A stretch of 64,000 nt of DNA, from positions 67,716,593 through 67,780,592 of the forward strand of contig NC_073744.1 in the NCBI RefSeq assembly GCF_029784135.1, written 5' to 3'. This DNA is from Toxorhynchites rutilus septentrionalis. Its lineage: Eukaryota; Arthropoda; Insecta; Diptera; Culicidae. Position 1 is the stretch's first letter, and every line of letters begins with the position of its first letter. The notes beneath the pieces are model-generated. The model did not search any database. It had not been told where the DNA came from and saw only the letters and a list, made by a program, of their open reading frames with translations. The position numbers and the translations under genes are program-made. Shown here piece by piece: positions 11,457 to 21,056 of the stretch.

Positions 11457-12664
11457 TCTTAATTTTGTTTGAAGCAAAGATAGTGATATAGTGTAATCGA
11501 CAAAGTTTTAGATCTTATGAAAATATGAGTTTTCGTCCAAGACGTCAACTTTATATCTTTTAAAGTTTCTGGAATAAAAGGCATTTTTGTATGAAGATTC
11601 CTTAAAAAATAATGTTTTACTCGTAACATTTTTGTGTGTAAATTCTCTTGTTTGATATATTCTTGACATGTTTCTAAATAGAAAAAAGTTAGCAGTAAGT
11701 AAAACGCGATAATTCATACATAATAATGTTATGAATTAAACATTAATAGTTATTTTTCAAAGAAAAACATGAAAAATATGTTGTCAGAAAAACTTTTTCC
11801 GATGTATGGGTGACTTGTTGGGAATTGTAAGGGCTCTTTACATCTATTTTTTCAGATATTCAAAAAAAAAAGGTTTTCGAGAAAAATTAATTTTAATTTT
11901 CAAACCTTTTTTTTCATTCAATAATTTTTTTCCAAAAAAATTTGTTTGATATTTTTTAATGAATAAATATTTTTAATAATTTCCTACTTTTCATTCTTTA
12001 AACAACATTTTGTAGATCTTATACTTTTTAAATTGAGAGTTCGTTTTGGGCTGAAAAATCTAAAAAAATAACAAATTTCTCAAAAAAAATCAATCAGATC
12101 TACAAAATTGTAGTCAAAGAATGAAATGTAAGAAATTATTTTTGTTTTCATTAAAAATATCGATCAAATTTTTGAAAAAAAAAATCCTTGGCAAAAAATT
12201 TTTGAAAATTTGAATTTATTTTTCTCAAAAACATTTGTTTTAAAAATTCTGAAAAAAAATATATATGAATAGTCCATACAATTCCCAACAAGTCTTCCGT
12301 ACATCGGAAGATGGGCACTTTTACAAGGAAAAAGTTTTTCGAACAGCAAATTTTTCATGCTTTTCTTTGAAAAATAACTATTATTTTTCAATACGAAACA
12401 TTTTTATGTATGAATTATCGCGATTTACATGCTCTGCTAATTTTTTTCCTATTTAGAAACATGTCAAATGCGAGAATTTACACACAAAAATGTTACGAAT
12501 AAAACATATTTTCTTCAGGAGTCACCATACAAACAATGCCTTATATTTCTGAAACTATAAAAGTTAGAAAGTTGACGTCTTTGACAAAAGTTTATATTTT
12601 TATAGGATCTAAAACTTTGTCGAATCCACTATATCGCTATATGGACTTCAAACAAAATTAATAT
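11457..12664. repeat. Foldback element with about 590-bp inverted arms
   Basis: The left arm (11457 to about 12045) returns inverted at about 12060-12664. Paired landmarks are aattttgtttgaag at 11461 versus caaacaaaatta near 12650, cgacaaagttttagat at 11499 versus atctaaaactttgtcg at 12607, and cttgttgggaattgtaagg at 11813 versus the complementary strand near 12280. The arms are AT-rich and diverged by substitutions and small indels. No transposase lies inside, so it is a non-autonomous foldback or a long-TIR MITE. An incomplete direct copy of part of the left arm follows at about 12676-12830. Confidence 0.8.
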
Positions 12665-12675
12665 TAATTGTAATG

Positions 12676-12830
12676 TTTTCAAAGAAAACATGAAAAAGTT
12701 GTTGTTAGAAAAACTTTTTCTCATCTTACGATGTAAGGACGACTTGTTGGAAATTGTAAGGGCTTTTCATATATGTTTTTCAAAATTTGTAGGTATTATA
12801 GTTTTTGAGATATTTTTTTTTGTAAAAAAT
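12676..12830. repeat. Partial direct copy of the foldback left arm
   Basis: This stretch repeats the order of 11757-11880: ttttcaaagaaaa-catgaaaa, gttagaaaaactttttc, gacttgttgg-aattgtaagg. It shows that the family continues as a fragment next to the complete foldback. Confidence 0.6.
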
Positions 12831-13615
12831 CAAGATTTTTTTTTTACCCTTTTCAAAAAGTAGTCTAATTCTTTTTAGAATATTTCAAGTATGCAAAGTT
12901 GCTTAAAAGACCCATGTGTTTACACTCACAACGTTTCCCTGCTATCTGATATGGTACTGCCAACGGCCAGTCGAGTTGGCATGAAATTTGTCTATTATGA
13001 CAGTAGTCATTTTTAACCAGGAAAACTTTGTATATTCATTACCACCCCGATTACGCATTCCGCTGGATTTGCATTTCGTTCGAGTTATAATTTCGGTTTC
13101 CCTATTTCGAACGTTTTGCCTATTTAAAGGTCGAATGGAAGCAGATCGAACGAAATGCAAAAATAACTCGAATGGAATACAGAATGGAATTTAATCAAGT
13201 CGTTCGAAATATTTCGAATCGATCGAAATACAGAATAGGGGTGCACATATAATTTTCATTTAAAAGAAGAGAAATGTACAAAAATCAGGAAAGGTGAGGA
13301 TCATTTCAGAAAAATCTGGCAAAATTGAGTGTTTGTCAGGATATCAGAGAACGTGCCAAACAGTCTGGAAAATTCTGAAAAATCAGAAAGGTTGGCATCT
13401 TTGCCTTGAGGTATTTTCGTAGATTTGGTTTCAAGTATGATCCTCATTAGAAAAAAATAATTTTGTCGGGATAATCTATTTTGTGTATTTATAACGAATG
13501 TCCACCATATGACACGTGAATTGCAGCATGTAAAAGAAACCTCATATATTTCAAAAAATAAACAATCACACGTTGAAGAAAAATTTTCGTTCCAATGCTG
13601 CCTTCTCTATTAACG
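12831..13615. other. Intergenic DNA, nothing recognised
   Basis: The stretch around 13050-13230 has internal echoes of cgttcgaa/ttcgaac and aaatgcaaa strings but no clear repeat unit. No gene seen. Confidence 0.3.
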
Positions 13616-14443
13616 TTAAGGGGAGACCCCGGTCTGGAAAATCGAAAAAAAATCGAATTTTTGTTTTTTTTTTGCATTTTTGAGAAGTTTGTGCCTTCAG
13701 AAATGTTGTCCAAAAAGTATTTTTCGATATTTGATTTCGTTGGAAAGTTACAGCCAAAAGTATGAAGTCACCTCGAGGGGTATAGTATTGCTGTAAGAAT
13801 TTTTAAACGCGTTTTTCTCGAAACCATGTTTTTTCATCTGGTGGTGTAGATATTTTTATTTCTAGCATGTAAAAATGAATTATCTAAAGCGTTTTTTGAT
13901 ATTTTATTTTTGACGTAGGACTACGTCTTTCATTAAGGGAGCCAAATCAGAAAACAGGTCACGTTTTTATTAAATAAAGTTAACGTTAACAACTATTTTT
14001 GCTGCGAATGGATTTTAACGATTTACATATCGTCGCTAGCGTATAAGTATTACATCTCCTCTGAGGAAAATTCTCAGAGTTTTTCTGTGCCCGAAACAAC
14101 AAAGGTCGCTTATTCTGCTCGTTTTGTTTCCTATGTTTTATGTGCATCTGGCATTGCAATTAACACAACCATCTGAGCCACGGCAAAGCAGGCAAAAAAG
14201 AGAAGAGTGCCAATGATTATATGTCGCTCCTAGCCATCAGTGTTTGGCTTTGTGTGTGTTGCTTGTTATCGTTGCGCGAAACTTAGATTTCCTGTACATG
14301 TGAATAGCACATTTGCGATACTTTTTGTCGACATTCGTATCTGCTCCCGTGCGCATCGGCTCTGTAGCTTTGTTGATGGTTTTGACCGAAAGTCGAGAAA
14401 CGATTTTTCATAAACGGTCATTCTCGCGATGTTTCATTTTTAT

Positions 14444-14910
14444 CACTGTAAGGCAAGGCGCAAATTGAGACGCATATAGCGCGAGTAACTTGGCGCGATA
14501 TAGCGCCTGTTTTTGTGGCTAATGAAAACAGATAGAACGGCGCAAATTGGCCAGATGACGCGAGATGGTGGAGCGCTCGTGAGACACGACTCGCACGACG
14601 CAGTGGCTGAACCACAGTTTCTCGTGCTGGTCATGCCGGTTGTGGTAGTTGTGTTGGTGAACAATCATGTAGCGCCGTGGGTTTGACACTGTATGGCTGT
14701 ACTGGTCGGGTGATTGTGTTAGTAAATAAATATATCGCGCAACTCTGTGTTAATCAGTCATTTTATGCGAGTGGCATATTATTTACACCAAACTGCGACT
14801 CAATATGCGCTCCACCACGCTACGTTTATGGCACGTATGAGTCGTGTTGGTAGTCTCGCGTTCGCTTACGAGCGCTATACGCTTCTCAATTTGCGCCTAG
14901 CCTAACTGTG
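14444..14910. mobile_element. MITE with about 40-bp terminal inverted repeats
   Basis: The left end reads cactgtaaggcaaggcgcaa followed by attgagacgcatatagcgc. The right end, reverse complemented, reads cacagttaggctaggcgcaa followed by attgagaagcgtatagcgc. The match is strong over more than 40 bp. The 467-bp interior has no coding capacity. I could not identify a target-site duplication, so the superfamily is open. Confidence 0.75.
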
Positions 14911-15400
14911 TGCATCTGTTAGACGCGTGTTTGATGTTTGTTGACTGGCGATGTACGGTAGATGCCTCTCGTTAAATACTCAGTGCAGTGCGTGCATTGA
15001 TATAAAGAAACAAATTGCGACATATGACTAATTAGTGTATTGCTCTCGCAAAGGCAAGAAAGAATCGTTGCTTCTCGAAATGATTCTACAAAATCACGCA
15101 AGCCATTAAACCTCTTCAGGGTCCCCGAAACTTTCTACTACAGAGTTATTTATGAAATTTCGACGTATTCGCAAATAATATCCGAAATGATAAACCAACA
15201 AATTAAAAAAAATAAAGATTGCGTAGTCCTACGTCCTATGTTTCTAAACAGCGATTTTTCATGAAAAATAATTAATTTTTAACAAAAATGGCCGTCATTT
15301 TGGCAATTTTTCAAAACTTCAAAAACCCCTATGTAACGCCTCAGGTATTGTCCTAAAGTTTCGAAATGTTCATTGGAATTCGTTCTGTGACATCCCGTTG

Positions 15401-15855
15401 CTTTAGAACCGATACCACCAGGTATCGGACATCATAGATTTTCGGACAGCAATTACGCACCCAGCTGTCAACAGCGTAGTAATCATAATTCGTGCACCCA
15501 AAAAGTGGAAAATACATCTTCGAATATACCTTGAACAATAATCAAAATACCCGAACACTCCACTTTGCTCTTAACATCCGAAAAAAAAAATCACGAAAAT
15601 TCATTATTTTCCTACCTTCCAAACAGGGCTCTCCCCTCAGAACCGATACCACCAGTAAGGTATAGATTTTCGGAAAGCAATTACGCACCCAGCTGTCAAC
15701 AGCGTAGTAATCATAATTCGTGCACCCAAAAAGTGGAAAATACATCTTCGAATATACCTTAAACAATAATCAAAATACCCGAACACTCCACTTTGTTCTT
15801 AACATCCGAAAAAAAATAACGAAAATTCATTATTTACCTACCTTCCAAACAGGGG
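15401..15855. repeat. Tandem duplication, 228-bp unit, two copies
   Basis: The segment beginning gaaccgataccaccag is repeated after 228 bp; ttacgcacccagctgtcaac occurs at 15453 and 15681. The copies differ by an 11-12 bp indel after the start and a few substitutions. Both end in a caaacaggg-tc-cccc string like the right end of the surrounding TTAA element. The minus strand of both copies is open over about 40 codons, with no recognised family. Confidence 0.8.
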
Positions 15856-15960
15856 TCCCCCCTTAAGTAACTTCGTTCGGAAGTGTTTTGTTTTTGTATT
15901 TTTATCGTTTGCTTAAAGATGGATTAAAGCTCAGTTGAATTGTAAAGTAAAAAGAAAGGT

Positions 15961-15993
15961 TTTATTCATATTATTGAAGGGACCATTTTTATT
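15961..15993 (-). promoter_or_regulatory. Polyadenylation signals of chitinase-like gene 2
   Basis: Two AATAAA hexamers on the minus strand (15993-15988 and 15966-15961) lie 48 and 75 bp past the stop codon of gene 2, a normal place for insect poly(A) signals. Both lie outside the TTAA element that ends at 15866. Confidence 0.6.
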
Positions 15994-16040
15994 CGAAATA
16001 TCCGAGTGCAAAAAAATATAATACAATCACGAAGTTCGAC

Positions 16041-17413
16041 TCATTTTGTCTCCCATTCACGATCGATGACGGGCACGATATCACCATCGTCTTTTGTTTC
16101 CTCAATATATTTGTACAATTCTTTCGTGAGCGGATATGTTTCTCCACCACAGTCTCCTCGATAATCGTCCAAATCCAGCGAAAATGCATACATTCCAGCC
16201 AGTTGTCTCTCCTTAACGAACTTAACCTTCTCCGCCACCGATCGGGTGTTCTCGTAACCGATCCATTCTCGACCAAAATATGCATATGGGCAAAGGCCGA
16301 CATCATCCCATAACTCCCGCCACTTGGCACGTGGAGTCTTAAACTTGAGACAAATCTCAAAGTAACTCAAATAACCAGATTCATGCGTGTAGCGCCCGGC
16401 TGGACCTCCACTTTTGGTCGGGGACCCGAGTGCATTTTCCTGCGGGTTGGCCAGGATGAAAGTTCTGCCAAACATCGGCACTCCGAGCACTAGCTTACCA
16501 GGCGGGCATCCTTTCGAGGTCCACTGCTTAACTCCCTCGGGAATATTGATTCCCCGGAAGTTGCCAGTATCATGTGGACGGTCCGCCATAGGGCTGTGAA
16601 TATCCGCAAAATTATTCCATGATCCACGCATGTCATATCCGAGCAGGTGAACAAAGTCAACGGCACTGGAAGCGCAAACAGTTCAATAGTGTCTCCAATA
16701 TGATATTTTCTCGGCACACTTACTCGCACAACGCATCTATTTCGTACCCAACACCCAATCGAGATTTATCCGCAGGCCCTTGGATCGCCAGTTCCCATCC
16801 TCTGCCTCTCTTTTGGAATGCTCGCGAAAGCTCCTCTACCAGATAAATATAATTATCTTTATCGTTAACGCTGCCACCGCGCTCTGGATTTCCAGGGTAC
16901 AGCCACGCAAGCTCTAACCCATCGAAACCATACCGTTCCAGGAATTTCACCACGCTCGCCACGAAGATCTGACGACGATTTCTACGCGCGGCCATCTTGC
17001 TGAATTTCTCGCCCCCGTGAGCCCATCCTCCGACGGCTATCGAAAGGCGCAGATGTGGGAACCGTTTCTTCAAATCTATAAAACGACCGTAACCATTTTG
17101 GATGACATCTATTTCGCGCTGTATCGGCGTTAATTCGAAGGTGTCTTCGTCGATACCGATAAAGTTATACACTAGATGAGTGCAAAGTTCTCCCGGAACG
17201 TCTTCTATGCGATACGACGCATCACCGGCGCGGCCTTGTGACCAAGTGGTGTAATGACACACCAGTCGCCGAGGCTTCTCTGAAAAAGGAGCATAATGTT
17301 TCACACTTATAATTTTTTTTCGATTGCTTTCCGCATCATGATGTTACCATCTCCGATTGTTCGCACCGGTGCAGTTAAGCCAAACAAAAATACTGCTAGC
17401 AGCGCCAGTCTAC
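16041..17413 (-). CDS. GH18 chitinase-like protein 2, catalytically dead
   Basis: Minus-strand spliced gene. Exon 2 is 17348-17413 (acceptor after TTTCAACAG, donor GTAACA), exon 3 is 16724-17279 (acceptor after TTTTTCAG, donor GTAAGT), exon 4 is 16041-16665 (acceptor after TTCCAG) with a stop. Exon 2 encodes RLALLAVFLFGLTAPV, a signal-peptide core, and must be preceded by a short first exon ending in phase 1 that I could not place. The GH18 domain runs from LVCHYTTW through GGWAHGG, FDGLELAWLYPG, LLGYDMRGSWNNFADIHSP, GVPMFGRTF and WIGYENTRSV to the tail VPVIDREWETK. The catalytic motif has Glu for Asp, Ala for Asp and Leu for the proton-donor Glu, so it should be inactive. There is no chitin-binding domain; the protein ends soon after the barrel, at about 416 residues. 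The phase-2 intron after LC-Glu/Asp sits at the same codon as in gene 1. Confidence 0.9.
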
Positions 17414-18179
17414 CTGTTGAAAGAATAACAAAACCTTAGGGTCGCCTGACAACTACTGTTGCGAAACGGGTTTTTAAATCATTGGGGGGATTCCCTGAAG
17501 TTATGGAAAGTAAACAAACAACAGAGAAACGTCGATCGACCGTTATCAGTTCGCTCGCCGAGATGCGATCAATGTCTTCTGGAGGTCTGAAAAAACGTAT
17601 TATCTCCAGCAGTATTGATGACGTATTAAAACTAAGCACACGTCACACCGTTGCCCGCCACTTATTGCAAGTGCACTCACTGTGGTCGTGAATGCATGCA
17701 ACGTTTTTTAGATCTACGTTCACGATATAGAGTGGCGATCGGACAGAAAAGCTTTACCTTCAAACTCCATGTTGCTGGACTGAAGATCCGACGAAAACTA
17801 CGGCTCGATCAGTCGCACTGTTTTGTTTTGATCCGAAAATTTCAGAGAGGAGAGCGATAAATCATCATCTTCTCACGAGCTGTGAAACATAGCTTGAGAT
17901 TGAACTCTCAAGCTAGCCTGAGTGGACAGTTCGCATTTTATAGCAGATTGATAGCGAATAATCAACTCTTCTTTTCCGTTTCGTGCTTTGCCAACGGATG
18001 ATCTTTTTGCTGTTTGTTTTTCAAATGCACTGTGTTCGACATATCACGCGTGATTCGTGCCATGTGCCTAGATGGAAGTTGTGTAGTTTTCATTGCCATT
18101 TCATTATGGAAAGATATAAAAACAAACTTCGCTCATAACAAATTAATTTTATCATCCAAATCAATGATTTCTTGAAAAT
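17414..18179. other. Upstream of chitinase-like gene 2; first exon expected here
   Basis: This stretch should contain exon 1 and the promoter of gene 2. The only ATG-plus-donor pair I noticed (ATG at 17697, donor at 17680) is in the wrong phase. The plus-strand open frames here show no family resemblance. Confidence 0.4.
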
Positions 18180-18392
18180 GTGTTTTTTTTATGTTTTATC
18201 GAAAACTTATCTTTAGCAATGAGGTACATTTTTAGTTGGACGGATAGTCATAAGCAAAATTATATATTTAGTCCGATGAGCAGCCACAACCAATACAAGA
18301 ACTGTCAATGCATCCCGAAAATTGTACTGTGGTGCGGTTTGTGGTCTGGAGGAACCATTGGAAAATTAAGATGAGAATAACGTTACTGTCAA
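18180..18392 (+). pseudogene. DD36D Tc1/mariner transposase fragment
   Basis: In shifting frames the translation gives SNEVHF, then KIVLWCGLWSGGTIG and ENNVTVN. These align with SDEAHF, KFTVWCALWSGGVIE and ENEDGETVTVN of the better preserved element at 31412-32714. The fragment covers only the first catalytic Asp region (here Asn) and stops where the T-rich start of a minus-strand LINE 3' end begins at 18393. It is a dead relic. Confidence 0.65.
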
Positions 18393-18500
18393 TTTTTTTT
18401 TCCAAAATATATATTTTTATCACGGCTCATATGGCGTTAGCCTGACGGGGCCGGGAATTCAATATTTTGACAATTTTTCTTATTATCTTTATTAGTTATA

Positions 18501-19597
18501 AAGGGTGTGTCACATCAAATTGCATCACGGAAAAAACGCTGTAGAAATTCGCACAGTAGACCGATCCTTTTGAAAATTATAGACAGTAAAATATAATCGT
18601 CCAATATTTTTCTATTGGGCGAAGCTCCGGCGCGTTGGGCGGGTTCATTTCCTTTGGCACGAAGGTGACCCCGTTGGCTTCGAACCACTCCAACACGTCC
18701 TTTGAATAGTGGCACGAAGCGAGATCCGGCCAGAAGATGGTCGGGCCCTCGTGCTGCTTCAATAGTGGTAGTAAGCGCGACTGTAGGCACTCCTTAAGGT
18801 AAACCTGCCCGTTTACCGTGCCGGTCATCACGAAGGGGGCGCTCCGCTTTCCGCAAGAGCAGATCGCTTGCCACACCATGTACTTTTTGGCAAACTTGGA
18901 TAGTTTCAGCTTGCGAATCTCCTCCGGAACGCTGAATTTGTCCTCTGCGGAGAAGAACAACAGGCCCGGCAGCTGACGAAAGTCCGCTTTGACGTAGGTT
19001 TCGTCGTCCATTACCAGGCAATGCGGCTTCGTCAGCATTTCGGTGTACAGCTTCCGGGCTCGCGTCTTCCCCACCATGTTTTGCCTTTCGTCGCGGTTAG
19101 GAGCCTTCTGAACCTTGTATGTACGCAGGCCCTCCCGCTGCTTGGTCCGCTGGACGAATGAACTTGACAAATTCAGCTTATAGGCGACATCCCGGACCGA
19201 ACTTCTCGGATCACGTCTAAACTGCTTAACTACGCGCTTGTGATCTTTTTCACTGACGGAGCATCCATTTTGCCGTTCTTCACCTTCCGGTCGATGGTTA
19301 GGTTCTCGAAGTATCGTTTTAGTACTCTGCTGACCGTGGATTGGACGATTCCCAGCATCTTACCGATGTCCCGATATGACAACTCCGGATTCTCGGAATG
19401 AGTGCGCAGGATTAATTCACGACGCTCTTTTTCGTTCGACGACATTTTTCCAAATTTACGAAAAATTGACAGTGAAGCATGGCCAACATGATCTATACAC
19501 TCTTATCTGATTATAAGCGATAGCTGAAGATATAATTCCTAAAAATTAAATTTCTACAGCGTTTTTTCCGTGATGTAATTTGATGTGACACACCCTT
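18501..19597 (-). mobile_element. DD37E transposon, internally deleted copy
   Basis: Inverted repeats of about 49 bp (aagggtgtgtcacatcaaat... and its reverse complement at 19549-19597) are flanked by TA (18499-18500, 19598-19599). Length is 1097 bp, about 200 bp shorter than the copy at 44590-55271, because the 3' part of the transposase gene is missing next to the left repeat. The inverted repeats differ from those of the intact element at 7217, so this is a second DD37E family. Confidence 0.88.
18595..19445 (-). pseudogene. DD37E transposase, frameshifted and C-terminally deleted
   Basis: It starts at ATG 19445 (MSSNEKERRELILRTHSENP) with an N-terminal HTH, shifts frame near KNGK/MDAPSVKK around 19260, and resumes as SSSFVQRTKQREGLRTYKVQ. 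The core is well preserved: VMDDETYVKADF, TIFWPDLASCHYS and LRPIEKYW, with 37 residues between the last Asp and Glu. After the catalytic Glu the frame runs into deleted sequence (WTIIFYCL) and stops. Compared with the 338-residue copy at 55119 it lacks the C-terminal 50 or so residues. Non-functional, but the inverted repeats could still be recognised by a related transposase. Confidence 0.88.
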
Positions 19598-19843
19598 TAT
19601 GTAACCGATTACTCGCGTTTGGCTCGAGGTTAGTATTGCAAGTGTGCTCGTAATTGGGGTGTTGCTGTCTCCAATGCTCTGGACGTGTGCCCGACACGGG
19701 ATACCCCCTATTGGGATGCAGCTGACCATTAATCAGCAACGTCCCCTTAGTCTGTACCCCATATCTAGCTTCTCGACTCGAGGAATCCAGGATAGAATGA
19801 TCACTAGCCGGCACAATCATCAGCTCGTGTAGAGTTGTCATGA

Positions 19844-19930
19844 GCTGAAACTAAAATTCATAACTTACTTTTGAACAAAGTTTGATAGGTTATGTTAATT
19901 CTAATTAATATTGTTATATAGAACGTTTCA
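19844..19930. other. Short spacer between two LINE 3' fragments
   Basis: AT-rich spacer without recognisable features. It ends at the left 14-bp target duplication of the next LINE copy. Confidence 0.3.
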
Positions 19931-19944
19931 TAAAACATAACTTG

Positions 19945-20472
19945 ACTTCTCGCACATCGAGTGGACAAATGTGGGCTCCCATTCCAATCATAAAATCTAC
20001 CAAACTGAAATGAGAACAATGAAGTTTGACTATGAAGATTTGGCAATGCACGGGCCAAAGGTTGTGCAGTCCACTGATCATTCAACAAGAGCCAAAGGTT
20101 GTACCGCTCATGACAACTCTACACGAGCTGATGATTGCGCCGGCTAGTGACCATTCTATCCTGGATTCCTCGAGTCGAGAAAGACGCACCACGCTAGATA
20201 TGGGGTACAGACTAGGGGGGCGTTGCTGATTAATGGTCAGCTGCATCCCAATAGGAAGTAGCCCGTGTCGGGCACACGCATAGAGCATCGAAGACTGCAA
20301 CATACCAATTATGAGAACACTTGTAATACTAACCTCGAGCCAACCGCGAGTAATCGGTTACATATTACTAACATAGTTGTAAGACAAAAATTGTCAAAAT
20401 ATTGGACTCCCGGCCCCGTCAGGCTAACGCCACATGTGCCTTAATAAAAAATATATTTTGGGAAAAAAAAAA
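19945..20472 (+). mobile_element. 5'-truncated LINE 3' end with 14-bp TSD and poly(A)
   Basis: The string taaaacataacttg occurs at 19931-19944 and again at 20473-20486, directly after an A-rich tail. From about 20060 the sequence is the LINE 3' end also seen, inverted, at 18393-19843 and 44241-44589 (tcatgacaactctacacgag, ctgattaatggtcagctgca, ccgcgagtaatcggtt, ccccgtcaggctaacgcc). The first 115 bp (19945-20060) do not match the corresponding part of the LINE copy at 55274-55440; they may come from a 5' rearrangement at insertion. No coding sequence. Confidence 0.8.
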
Positions 20473-20486
20473 TAAAACATAACTTG

Positions 20487-20762
20487 GGGTTTTGAAGTTT
20501 ATTTCAATAGATGTGAACAAAGAATATTCGAACTAAATTTTATGATTTTCGAAATGATAATTTGCTTCATAAACCGCTGAGTGTCACGAATGTACCAGTT
20601 CTTCCTCAAAAACGGAACTCAATTTGTTTATTTAAGCTATGAAGTTTTGGTTGTAACTCAAACCATATCCACAAAACTAATTATTGAAACGGAAGACCGG
20701 AACGATCTAGGTTAATCTATTGTATAGTATAGGCCCAAATTTTAGAATTTGGGCCTATACAC
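20487..20762. other. Intergenic DNA with a short hairpin
   Basis: Nothing coding is seen. An interrupted palindrome, aggcccaaatt...aatttgggcct, lies at about 20730-20756, just before the SINE. Confidence 0.4.
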
Positions 20763-20775
20763 AATGTCACGATCA

Positions 20776-21043
20776 GGACGGCGCCATTGGTTGTGTGGAT
20801 AGCGTAACAGCCTCACAATCCGATCGGCCTGGGTTCAATCCCAGCATTTGTCGTTGGGATTTTCTGAGGCGAAAAATCTCTGGTTACGTCTTCCTTCGGA
20901 GGGGAAGTTAAAGAAGTTGGCCCGGCTCATGAGTTGTTGAGTCTGATAGGTAGGAACAGGTGGAGTCGCCTCCCTGATGTCGGTGATTGGCACTAAAAGT
21001 GGCTGAAATAGGCCGACGAAAAATTAGCGAAGATAAAAAAAAT
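20776..21043 (+). mobile_element. tRNA-derived SINE with 13-bp TSD
   Basis: The head resembles a tRNA gene: an A-box-like stretch (tgtggatagcgtaacag) and a consensus B box (ggttcaatccc) about 35 bp further on, the internal RNA polymerase III promoter. The body has no coding capacity and ends in an A-rich tail (gataaaaaaaat). The 13-bp string aatgtcacgatca flanks it on both sides (20763-20775 and 21044-21056). This is the structure of mosquito tRNA-related SINEs such as Feilai; the exact family is not confirmed. It depends on a LINE reverse transcriptase. Confidence 0.88.
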
Positions 21044-21056
21044 AATGTCACGATCA

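Larger units (their letters stand above)
13616..15866. mobile_element. TTAA-flanked non-autonomous element, about 2.2 kb
   Basis: TTAA lies at 13616-13619 and again at 15863-15866. Just inside are complementary ends: GGGGAGACCCCGGTCTGG on the left and, read inward from the right, GGGGGGACCCCTGTTTGG. TTAA duplication with G/C-rich ends is the target signature of piggyBac-like elements and of some mosquito TTAA MITEs. Subterminal inverted gacgtaggactacgtc-like blocks occur at about 13913 and 15226. No transposase frame is present. A separate MITE (14444-14910) sits inside. A second partial right-end motif occurs near 15625, within the 228-bp duplication. Confidence 0.6.
18393..19843 (-). mobile_element. 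LINE 3' end, minus strand, split by DD37E element
   Basis: A minus-strand LINE 3' fragment made of 18393-18500 (poly-T, then gcgttagcctgacggggccg) and 19598-19843 (taaccgattactcgcg, ctgaccattaatcagc, ctcgaggaatccagg). A DD37E element sits between them. The same 3' sequence occurs in plus orientation at 20060-20472 and in minus orientation at 44241-44589 continuing at 55274. The family is the RNase H-type LINE whose coding end is seen at 55444-55995. This copy is heavily 5'-truncated. Confidence 0.8.

Noticed and set aside
17680..17697. ATG plus GTGAGT donor as first exon of chitinase-like gene 2
   Set aside because: The exon would end in phase 2, whereas the next exon needs phase 1; joining creates a TAG.
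20776..20860. Possible tRNA gene with a consensus B box
   Set aside because: No cloverleaf can be completed, and the unit extends to 268 bp with an A-rich tail and 13-bp duplications, so it is a SINE.
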